Source of the DNA: CAZQLE01 sp964593905
GTDB taxonomy: Bacteria; Chloroflexota; Anaerolineae; Anaerolineales; Anaerolineaceae
Assembly (NCBI GenBank): GCA_964593905.1
Contig: CAZQLE010000183.1
Location: 1 to 8,192 of the forward strand
Direction: 5' to 3'
DNA: 8,192 bases
Shown here: piece after piece, positions 1 to 5,554 of the stretch
Position numbering within the stretch: position 1 is the first letter of the stretch
How the letters are laid out: every line of letters starts with the position of its first letter
Position numbers and translations under genes: made by a program
Notes under the pieces: model-generated
Told to the model about the DNA's origin: nothing
Database searches by the model: none
What the model saw: only the letters and a program-made list of their open reading frames with translations

Positions 1-132
1 CATAATTTCTTCGCGCTCGGTCACTTTCGCGATCACCGCTTCAATCTCCAGGCTTTCCACTGCCTTGCGAACATTGGCCTCCAGATTCTTGCAATTGGCA
101 CAGCCCGGACCCAACACCTTAATTACCACCAT
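1..132 (-). CDS. Thioredoxin-like small redox-active disulfide protein (partial, 3' end outside window)
   Basis: The first 44 residues are visible, starting MVVIKVLGPGCANCKNLEAN; the C-terminal part lies beyond the left edge. The beta strand followed by a CxxC motif (C11-A-N-C14) and a charged helix is the N-terminal half of a thioredoxin fold of the short (about 75-80 residue) 'small disulfide protein' or 'thioredoxin family' type. The start is well supported: AAGGAG at 140-145 sits 7 nt before the ATG. It lies 32 nt downstream of the ArsR-type regulator on the same strand, so the two are probably one operon. In such clusters the small thioredoxin often accompanies a membrane permease or metalloid-resistance gene, which would lie outside this window. 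A role in thiol/disulfide exchange is a family-level inference; the substrate is unknown. Confidence 0.85.
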   Translation of the reverse strand, partial: MVVIKVLGPGCANCKNLEANVRKAVESLEIEAVIAKVTEREEIM

Positions 133-164
133 GATTTTTCTCCTTAAAAGTTACGTTCAAACCT

Positions 165-545
165 TTACACTGCTGCTGCTTTTGTCCCACAAGACGGGCA
201 GTTACATTCCACCTTCACACCCACCGGCGGATTGGTCTCGCCGGTCATCTGGCGCACCCCATCCAGAACCGCATAAATCTGCGGGTCAATCACCCGGTAA
301 AAGATATTCCAGCCATCGCGCCGGTCTTGAATCAAACCCGCCTCGCGCAGCACCGCCAGCTGTTGCGAAATATATGCCTGGCGAAACCCCAGATGCGCTT
401 CCAGATGGCAAACGCAGTGCTCACCATCGCGCAGCAGATCGAGAATGGCAATACGCGCCGGGTGGGTCAGCGCCTTAAATAGCTGTGTTTGCCGCTCATA
501 CACGCTGAGATCATTTTTCTGTTCGGAAATTATATTCAAAACCAT
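165..545 (-). CDS. ArsR/SmtB-family metal(loid)- or thiol-responsive transcriptional repressor
   Basis: This is a winged-helix DNA-binding repressor of 126 residues from the chosen start. The core runs from about residue 17 to 99: FKALTHPARIAILDLL is the first helical part, QAYISQQLAVLREAGLI (about 56-72) is the recognition helix-turn-helix, and DRRDGWNIFYRV is the beta wing. EHCVCHLE (C44, C46) matches the CVC element that carries As(III)/Cd/Pb ligands in ArsR and CadC relatives. The tail adds CNCPSC (C114, C116, C119), a second thiol cluster. The frame extends to a GTG at 581, but the ATG at 545 fits better because a TAGAAT box lies 7 nt upstream, suggesting a leaderless message. A GTG at 503 would give a more typical short protein but has no ribosome binding site. 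Autoregulation is likely through the palindrome over the start codon. The inducer is unknown. Confidence 0.9.
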   Translation of the reverse strand: MVLNIISEQKNDLSVYERQTQLFKALTHPARIAILDLLRDGEHCVCHLEAHLGFRQAYISQQLAVLREAGLIQDRRDGWNIFYRVIDPQIYAVLDGVRQMTGETNPPVGVKVECNCPSCGTKAAAV

Positions 546-555
546 GAATATAATT
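528..555 (-). promoter_or_regulatory. Perfect 11-6-11 palindrome, probable ArsR operator over the start codon
   Basis: AATTATATTCA (528-538) and TGAATATAATT (545-555) are exact reverse complements separated by 6 nt. AT-rich inverted repeats with ATTCA...TGAAT ends resemble the operators of SmtB/CzrA-type repressors. The site overlaps the repressor's own ATG (543-545) and the candidate -10 box (553-558), so bound protein should block transcription initiation directly. That the neighbouring ArsR protein binds here is inferred from position and symmetry. Confidence 0.75.
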
Positions 556-558
556 CTA
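553..558 (-). promoter_or_regulatory. Candidate -10 box for the arsR-type gene (leaderless)
   Basis: On the minus strand TAGAAT lies 7 nt before the ATG, which would place transcription start at or next to the first base of the start codon. No good -35 hexamer is visible at 16-18 nt upstream and there is no Shine-Dalgarno sequence, so this is a motif-only call. Confidence 0.4.
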
Positions 559-671
559 TCCCGGTCAGCCCATCTGCCCACTGCCTTTTGTCACCGAAAA
601 GACATGACAATATACCCGGCCCAGACCGCCCTTTTTGCCCCCCCAGCTGTCATTTCACCCCGGCAATTCTC

Positions 672-700
672 TTGCCTCCCGCTTCAAACGGCATTAAGAT
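672..700 (+). promoter_or_regulatory. Candidate sigma70-type promoter for the GH1 gene
   Basis: TTGCCT (672-677) and TAAGAT (695-700) are separated by exactly 17 nt; each matches four of six consensus bases. Initiation near 707 would give a leader of about 36 nt that includes the GGAGG site. A second, weaker pair (TTGTCA at 588-593, TATACC at 611-616, also 17 nt apart) lies further upstream. The rest of the 546-742 gap shows nothing else I can identify. Confidence 0.35.
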
Positions 701-742
701 AACCAGACACAACGTTTATCCCCCCACTGGAGGAACCTTCCC

Positions 743-2074
743 ATGCCGCAAGCCGCGTTTCATTTCCCAACCGGATTTCTATGGGGCACCGCCACCGCCT
801 CGCACCAGGTGGAAGGCGGGAACACCAACAACAACTGGTCGGCCTGGGAGGCTGAGCCGGGGCGAATTTTGCACGGCCAAAAAGCGGGGTTGGCCTGCGA
901 CTGGTGGGGCGGCGCACGCTGGAAGGACGATTTTGACCGCGCGGCCGAAACCGGCCAGAATGCCCACCGCATGTCCATCGAATGGAGCCGCATTCAGCCC
1001 ACCCCCGAGCGCTGGGATGAAGACGCCCTCGATTATTACCGTGAAATCGTGCGCGGCATGGTCACCCGCGGTTTAACCCCCCTCATCACCCTGCACCACT
1101 TCACCGACCCGCTCTGGCTCACCGAGCGCGGCGGCTGGGAAAACCCCGAAACCCCCGCCCTGTTTGCCGCTTATACCGGCCGGGTGGTCGGGGCCCTCAA
1201 AGAATACTGCACCACCTGGGTCACCATCAACGAGCCCAACGTATACGCGGTCAGCGGTTATATGAACGGCGGCTTTCCGCCCAACAAAAACGATCTCGGT
1301 CTGGCTTTTCAGGTGCTGGCCAACATGATCCGCGGCCACGCCGGGGCCTATCAGGTCATCCACAAACTCCAACCCCAGGCGCGGGTCGGCTTTGCGCTCA
1401 ACTTTCGCGGCTTCGACCCCGCCCGTGCCTGGTCACCCTTTGACCGCTTTATCACCAATTTCCTGTTCCAGAATTACAACGGCAGTTTCATCAATACCCT
1501 GGTCGATGGCCGCTTCCGCTTTGCCGGGCGCAGCCTGTCCATCCCCGAAGCCGCCAACACGCAAGACTATATCGGCATCAACTATTACTGCGGCGACCTG
1601 GTCGAGTTCCGCCCGCTGCGCACCCGCGAGCTGTTCCACCGCCGTTATTACCCCGGCGGCGCCGTACTTTCAGATACCGGCTTCATCGCCAACATGCCCC
1701 TCACCTTCTTTAAGGCGCTCAAATGGGTCAATAGCTTTAAAAAACCGATCATCGTCACCGAAAACGGAGTCGAAGACGCCGATGACGATATGCGTCCGCG
1801 CTACACCGTCGAACACATTCACCAGGTCTGGCGCGCCGTCAACTTCAATTACCCCGTCAAGGGTTATTTTCACTGGTCGCTGGTGGATAACTTTGAATGG
1901 GAACGCGGCTGGACCCAGCGCTTTGGCCTGTGGGGGTTGGACCTCGAGACCCGCGCCCGCATCCGCCGCCCCAGTGTCGATTTTTACGCTGCCATCTGCA
2001 AAGAAAACGGCATCACCTCAGAAATGGTCCAGAAATACGCCCCCGAGGTATTTGCCAGGCTGTTCCCAGGGTAA
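743..2074 (+). CDS. Glycoside hydrolase family 1 beta-glucosidase/beta-glycosidase
   Basis: This is a complete 443-residue GH1 enzyme, close to the usual 440-480, with no signal peptide and therefore probably cytoplasmic. It should hydrolyse beta-glycosides with retention of configuration. The N-terminal family signature is present (FPTGFLWGTATASHQVEGG, residues 8-26, with sugar-contacting Q22). TINEP at 161-165 supplies the acid/base E164 and VTENG at 338-342 the nucleophile E340. NYY (280-282) is the active-site tyrosine region, and HWSLVDNFEWERGW (377-390) includes the glycone-binding E385-W386. That EW pair and the lack of the serine/lysine phosphate site argue for unphosphorylated sugars rather than a 6-phospho-beta-glucosidase. 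The usual TLYHWDLP element reads TLHHFTDP here. GGAGG at 729-733 lies 9 nt before the ATG. It is monocistronic and convergent with elp3. Exact substrate (glucoside, galactoside, fucoside) cannot be read from sequence. Confidence 0.95.
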   Translation: MPQAAFHFPTGFLWGTATASHQVEGGNTNNNWSAWEAEPGRILHGQKAGLACDWWGGARWKDDFDRAAETGQNAHRMSIEWSRIQPTPERWDEDALDYYREIVRGMVTRGLTPLITLHHFTDPLWLTERGGWENPETPALFAAYTGRVVGALKEYCTTWVTINEPNVYAVSGYMNGGFPPNKNDLGLAFQVLANMIRGHAGAYQVIHKLQPQARVGFALNFRGFDPARAWSPFDRFITNFLFQNYNGSFINTLVDGRFRFAGRSLSIPEAANTQDYIGINYYCGDLVEFRPLRTRELFHRRYYPGGAVLSDTGFIANMPLTFFKALKWVNSFKKPIIVTENGVEDADDDMRPRYTVEHIHQVWRAVNFNYPVKGYFHWSLVDNFEWERGWTQRFGLWGLDLETRARIRRPSVDFYAAICKENGITSEMVQKYAPEVFARLFPG

Positions 2075-2127
2075 AAAAAACAATCATTAAAAACAGTGAG
2101 CAGTGATCTGCACAGATCACTGCTCAC
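2073..2127 (-). terminator. Intrinsic terminator of elp3 (minus strand)
   Basis: Positions 2096-2110 and 2113-2127 form a perfect 15-bp inverted repeat around a 2-nt centre (in practice a 4-nt loop). Read on the minus strand the hairpin is followed by TG, a run of five T (2093-2089) and then eight T (2080-2073). This is the form of a Rho-independent terminator about 42 nt after the elp3 stop. The second T-tract overlaps the GH1 stop codon on the other strand. On the plus strand the hairpin has no T-tract, so it is a poor terminator for GH1. Confidence 0.6.
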
Positions 2128-2180
2128 GAATCACGGCCGAGTATCGTTTCTCGCGTTACGCCTCACGGCTCACTGCTCAC
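2107..2180 (-). repeat. Degenerate tandem heptamer array (GTGANNN type)
   Basis: Read on the minus strand from 2180, the sequence divides into 7-nt units: GTGAGCA, GTGAGCC, GTGAGGC, GTAACGC, GAGAAAC, GATACTC, then a 4-nt insert GGCC, then GTGATTC, GTGAGCA, GTGATCT, GTGCAGA. Units decay in the middle and are best conserved at both ends; GTGAGCAGTGA occurs twice as a direct repeat. The array overlaps the last codons and stop of elp3 and supplies one arm of the terminator hairpin. Short heptamer arrays of this kind are known between genes in some bacterial groups; I cannot name a family. Confidence 0.6.
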
Positions 2181-3783
2181 CATCCACAATATCCTTCACC
2201 ATATACAGCGCCCGCCGCTCAAAACCGCGCGCCTCATAATAGCGCCGTGTGCCCACCGCCGAAATAACCGCTAGGTGCTTAAACCCTGCCGCGCGCGCAA
2301 CAGCCTCAGCGCGCTGCAAGAGCTGTGTGCCCAGCCCAATATGCTGCGCCGCCCCCTTCTGGTCGGCCCCCACCGCCAGCGCCTGGCCATACACGTGCAC
2401 CTCGCGGATCAACGCCGCGCCATCCAGATCGCTCATTTTCACCGCCGGGGCATCGGCCGCGGGCAGCGACAGGCGCAGAAAACCGGCGATGCGGTCATCG
2501 GGGGTTAAAAAGGTCAAAAAATGTTCTTCGGCATTGGCCGCCGCATAAATCCGGTCGTCTGTCACCAGCGTCTGCGGGTCAATTGCCTGCCCGCGCACTT
2601 CACGGCAGCGCACACAGCGACACACCGTTCCCCGTCGGCGCAGTTCTTCAAACACATCCTGGCGCAGACTGGTGCGTTTGTTGCCTTCCACTACATGGTC
2701 CGATGGAATATCGCGGATCACCCGGTTCACCCGGCAGTATTCCGGGATGGTCGGCTTGATATCGGCGATCAGATCGATCAACTCCTGGGTGGTATACGGT
2801 CGGTACTCGCCGCGCTGCCAGTACTGGTACAGCTCGGCCAGTTCCAGCAGTTGGCAGGGGTAAATCTTGATCTCATCCGGGCAATAGCCATCCCATAAAC
2901 GGCCAAAATCTTCACGGTCAATATCCGGGGTCGCCCCCAGCAAATTGGGCATCCAGTGCAGCACAATCTTAAACCCCGCTGCGCGCAGCAGGCTGGTGGC
3001 GCGCAGCGCATCGGCCGCGTTATGGCCGCGCCGGTTCTTCAGCAGCACCTCATCATTCAGGCTCTGCACCCCCAGTTGCACCTTGGTCACCCCCAGCCGC
3101 CGCAGCCAGGCCAGTTCGGCCGGGTCAATCCGGTCGGGGCGGGTCTCAATCACCAGACCCACATTGCGGTGTTCGGCATCCTCATTCCAGGTGTGGGCTT
3201 CTTCCAGGCTGGTCGATTCGCGTCCATTAAGCGCATCAAAACAGCGCTGCACAAACCACTCCTGATAGCTGCGTTTATAGGCGCTCCACGTGCCGCCCAG
3301 AATCAGCAGCTCAATCTTATCAATCGGGTGCCCCACCGCCTCATACGCATCCAGCCGTGATTTCACCTGCAAATAGGGGTCAAAATCGTTTTGAAACGCA
3401 CGCGCCGCCCCCGGCTCATCTGGCAGATAGCTTTTGGGCATGCGCACATCCGTCGGGCAGAAGATGCAGTCGCCGGGGCACGGATAGGGCTTGGTCAACA
3501 CCGTCACGGTGGTCACCCCGCTCAGCGAGCGCACCGGCTTCATGCGAATGCGCGCCAGCAGCGCCGGGTCTTCATCCCACTCGCCATCGTTCACCAGTTG
3601 GCGATAGACCGCCACCAGGGCATGTTTGGCCACATAGCCGCCCGCCGGCAGCGGGTTGCGCCGCAGAGCGTCGTTCAACACCGCGCCGTCGCGAACTTCT
3701 TGAAGGACAGACTGGGCGGCCGCCGTCATTTCAGGGGTATATTTTCTGGCATCCAGCCATTGTTGCATGTCTTTTGCAGGCAT
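2170..3783 (-). CDS. elp3: Elp3-family tRNA wobble-uridine carboxymethylation enzyme (radical SAM + GNAT)
   Basis: This 537-residue protein is a stand-alone bacterial Elp3, the catalytic part of Elongator. The family uses SAM radical chemistry and acetyl-CoA to make 5-carboxymethyluridine at tRNA position 34. Radical SAM cysteines are C102, C106 and C109 (CPGDCIFC, CX3CX2C; the eukaryotic protein has a longer first spacing). GGTW (163-166), VIETRPD (211-217) and QLGVQS (236-241) are the radical SAM barrel, and CRCVRC (388-393) gives probable zinc ligands. The GNAT domain spans about 410-537, with the acetyl-CoA loop QHIGLG (480-485), VISAVGTR and YYEARGF (515-521). No other Elongator subunit is nearby, as expected for bacterial and archaeal forms. 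The start is supported by GGAG 11 nt upstream, slightly long. The last codons fall within a heptamer repeat. A divergent Trm9-like methyltransferase lies 104 nt away. Confidence 0.95.
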   Translation of the reverse strand: MPAKDMQQWLDARKYTPEMTAAAQSVLQEVRDGAVLNDALRRNPLPAGGYVAKHALVAVYRQLVNDGEWDEDPALLARIRMKPVRSLSGVTTVTVLTKPYPCPGDCIFCPTDVRMPKSYLPDEPGAARAFQNDFDPYLQVKSRLDAYEAVGHPIDKIELLILGGTWSAYKRSYQEWFVQRCFDALNGRESTSLEEAHTWNEDAEHRNVGLVIETRPDRIDPAELAWLRRLGVTKVQLGVQSLNDEVLLKNRRGHNAADALRATSLLRAAGFKIVLHWMPNLLGATPDIDREDFGRLWDGYCPDEIKIYPCQLLELAELYQYWQRGEYRPYTTQELIDLIADIKPTIPEYCRVNRVIRDIPSDHVVEGNKRTSLRQDVFEELRRRGTVCRCVRCREVRGQAIDPQTLVTDDRIYAAANAEEHFLTFLTPDDRIAGFLRLSLPAADAPAVKMSDLDGAALIREVHVYGQALAVGADQKGAAQHIGLGTQLLQRAEAVARAAGFKHLAVISAVGTRRYYEARGFERRALYMVKDIVDGEQ

Positions 3784-3806
3784 GGTATCGTTTACTCCGT
3801 TTCAAC

Positions 3807-3814
3807 ATTATAAT
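3807..3814. promoter_or_regulatory. Candidate shared -10 element of a divergent promoter
   Basis: In the 104-bp gap between elp3 and the methyltransferase gene, ATTATAAT contains a perfect TATAAT on both strands: plus at 3809-3814 and minus at 3812-3807. One AT-rich core could therefore serve both genes. No convincing -35 hexamer is seen in either direction at 16-18 nt, so activity in each direction is unproven. Confidence 0.4.
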
Positions 3815-3887
3815 ACGTTCGGCAAAGTGATCGGCGGGTCGTCAATCGAGATTCGCCAAAACCAATCACTGCCCGATATCGCTATTG

Positions 3888-4643
3888 ATGAAAACCTCCA
3901 CCACCCAGACCCTGCTTGCGCTCAACCAGCGCTTTTACTCTGTCTTCGGCCCCGCCTTCGCCGCCACCCGCCGGCGCATCCAGCCCGGCGTGCGCCGTGT
4001 GCTGGCCGCGCTCGTTCCCGGCCGGCGCTGGCTCGACCTGGGCTGCGGCTCGGGCTCGGTGGCCCGCGTCTGGGCCGAGACTGTCACCGCGGGCAGTTAT
4101 CTGGGGGTCGATTTCAGCGCCGAGCTGCTGGCCGAAGCCCGTCAGGTAACCGCCGACCTTAACCGGCCCGGCTGCACCATTGACTTTCTCCAGCGCGATC
4201 TGGGCCGCCCCGACTGGCCGTCTGGCCTGCCCGACCCGCCCACTTTTGACGGCATCTTTTGCTTCGCCGCCCTGCACCACATCCCCGCTGCGCTCAGCCG
4301 TCTGCGCCTGCTCCAGCAGGTGCGCGCCCTGCTGCCCACCGGCGGGCTGTTTTACCATTCTGAATGGCAGTTTCAGAACTCACCCCGCCTGATGGCGCGC
4401 GTGCAGCCCTGGTCGGCCGCCGGTCTTGACGAGACCGACCTCGACCCCGGCGACACCCTGCTCGACTGGCGTCAGGCATTGCCCGGTCAGGCTGAACAGA
4501 CCGGCTTGCGCTATGTACACCTGTTTAACCGTCCCGAGTTGGCCGACCTGGCCGCACACAGCGGGTTTGCCATTCTGGACGAGTTTGAGTCGGATGGCGA
4601 AGGCGGCCGTCTGGCCCTCTACCAGACCTGGCAGGCAGCCTGA
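3888..4643 (+). CDS. Class I SAM-dependent methyltransferase, Trm9/ALKBH8-like
   Basis: The 251-residue protein has a seven-strand Rossmann methyltransferase fold. WLDLGCGSGS (48-57) is the SAM glycine motif, GVDFS with D75 is the acidic residue after strand 2, and FDGIFCFAALHHIP (120-133) followed by LRLLQQVRALLPTGGLFYHSEW is the motif IV-VI region. Features beyond the generic fold recall the tRNA methyltransferases Trm9 and ALKBH8: an N-terminal LNQRFYSVFGPAFAATR segment, and a C-terminal LRYVHLFNRPELADLAAHSGF (from about 207). Those enzymes methylate the carboxymethyl group of cm5U34, the product of Elp3, and elp3 is the divergent neighbour. I therefore favour a wobble-uridine methyltransferase, but a small-molecule methyltransferase remains possible. 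The frame also has a TTG at 3885; the ATG at 3888 is preferred. No Shine-Dalgarno sequence is visible. The following phosphatase gene lies 63 nt downstream. Confidence 0.8.
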   Translation: MKTSTTQTLLALNQRFYSVFGPAFAATRRRIQPGVRRVLAALVPGRRWLDLGCGSGSVARVWAETVTAGSYLGVDFSAELLAEARQVTADLNRPGCTIDFLQRDLGRPDWPSGLPDPPTFDGIFCFAALHHIPAALSRLRLLQQVRALLPTGGLFYHSEWQFQNSPRLMARVQPWSAAGLDETDLDPGDTLLDWRQALPGQAEQTGLRYVHLFNRPELADLAAHSGFAILDEFESDGEGGRLALYQTWQAA

Positions 4644-4694
4644 GACATCTTGCAACACATGGCCCGGCCGCACACCATATCCCCATTTACGCGG

Positions 4695-4700
4695 TAAAAT
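4695..4700 (+). promoter_or_regulatory. Candidate -10 box for a leaderless phosphatase transcript
   Basis: TAAAAT is followed by 6 nt (AATTTC) and then the ATG at 4707, so initiation at the usual distance would fall on the start codon itself. There is no Shine-Dalgarno sequence before this gene, which agrees with leaderless translation. No -35 hexamer is evident. Confidence 0.4.
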
Positions 4701-4706
4701 AATTTC

Positions 4707-5504
4707 ATGCAACCCTCATTGAATGACCTCATCGAACTGGTGCACGAGGCGGGGGCGGTGTTGCGCGCAGGGCTGGGCAGCGAGCACACGGTGGCATACA
4801 AAGGTCGGTACGATATCGTCACCGAGGTCGATCAGCGCGCCGAAGCGCTGGTGGTGGCTGGCATCCGCCGCCGCTACCCCGACCACACCGTTTTGACCGA
4901 AGAAGGCGGTCTGCTGCCCGGTCTAAACGGGCAAACCTGGTATCTCGACCCGTTGGATGGAACTGTCAACTATGCTCGCGGTCTGCCCCAGGCCTGTGTT
5001 TCGCTGGCCTATGCCGAGGGCAACATCGTGCAGTTGGGGGCGGTCTACGACCCCTTCCGCGAGGAATGTTTTACCGCCAGCCGCGGGGCGGGCGCCTGGT
5101 TGAACGGCGCACCGCTGCGCTGCACGCAAACCGCAGCCCTGGCCGACAGCCTGGTCTGCACGGGTTTTCCACATAATGATGTTGCAGCGCTGGAAGATGC
5201 GCTGAAAATATTCCCCTATTTTGCCCGTCACACCCGCGGGCTGCGCCGCCTGGGTTCTGCCGCACTGGATGTCTGCTATGTCGCCTGTGGGCGGCTGGAC
5301 CTGCACTGGGAGGTGCGTTTGCAGCCCTGGGATGTCGCCGCCGCCGGGCTGATTGCCGAAGAAGCCGGGGCGCGGGTCACCACCCTCACCGGCGAGGAAG
5401 AGTATCTTCGCCGCCCGGTCAGCCTGCTGGCCGGAAACCCCACCCTGCACACCGAGGCGCTGGCGGTCATTCGCCGCGCGTTAAATGGCGCAGATCAAAC
5501 CTGA
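4707..5504 (+). CDS. Inositol monophosphatase-family phosphatase
   Basis: The 265-residue protein is full length for the metal-dependent inositol monophosphatase/FBPase superfamily, which removes phosphate from small sugar or polyol phosphates. The metal site is intact: E65 in TEEGG, D81 and D84 in WYLDPLDGTVNY (78-89), and D209 in PWDVAAAG. K32 lies in the early KGRYDIVTEVD segment and LGSAALDVCYVACGRLD (182-198) is the conserved core helix region. No signal peptide is present, so it should be cytoplasmic and Mg-dependent. The motifs do not separate inositol-1-phosphatase from archaeal-type fructose-1,6-bisphosphatase, histidinol-phosphatase or PAP-phosphatase (CysQ) activity. It follows the methyltransferase on the same strand after 63 nt, but its own -10-like box directly before the ATG suggests a separate, leaderless transcript. 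Confidence 0.92.
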   Translation: MQPSLNDLIELVHEAGAVLRAGLGSEHTVAYKGRYDIVTEVDQRAEALVVAGIRRRYPDHTVLTEEGGLLPGLNGQTWYLDPLDGTVNYARGLPQACVSLAYAEGNIVQLGAVYDPFREECFTASRGAGAWLNGAPLRCTQTAALADSLVCTGFPHNDVAALEDALKIFPYFARHTRGLRRLGSAALDVCYVACGRLDLHWEVRLQPWDVAAAGLIAEEAGARVTTLTGEEEYLRRPVSLLAGNPTLHTEALAVIRRALNGADQT

Positions 5505-5554
5505 AATAACACCGCCCTGTTGCCCTGTCTCATTAAAGGAGTGAAGAAACCACC

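Noticed and set aside
65..702. Plus-strand open frames (65-478 and 445-702) across the ArsR/thioredoxin region
   Set aside because: They are antisense to two genes with clear family motifs and good start signals.
1392..2090. Open frame of 232 codons on the plus strand inside the GH1 gene
   Set aside because: It overlaps the catalytic-motif-bearing GH1 frame, has Ser/Pro/Ala/Thr-rich composition typical of an out-of-frame read of GC-rich DNA, and shows no ribosome binding site or domain.
2096..2127. Hairpin considered as a plus-strand terminator for the GH1 gene
   Set aside because: On the plus strand it is followed by GAATCACGG with no T-tract; the T-tracts lie on the other side and fit minus-strand termination.
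3882..4358. Open frame of 158 codons on the minus strand opposite the methyltransferase
   Set aside because: It is antisense to clear methyltransferase motifs, is low-complexity in Gly/Ala/Gln and has no recognisable domain.
4923..5450. Open frame of 175 codons on the minus strand opposite the phosphatase
   Set aside because: It is antisense to the metal-binding motifs of the inositol monophosphatase gene and has no family features.
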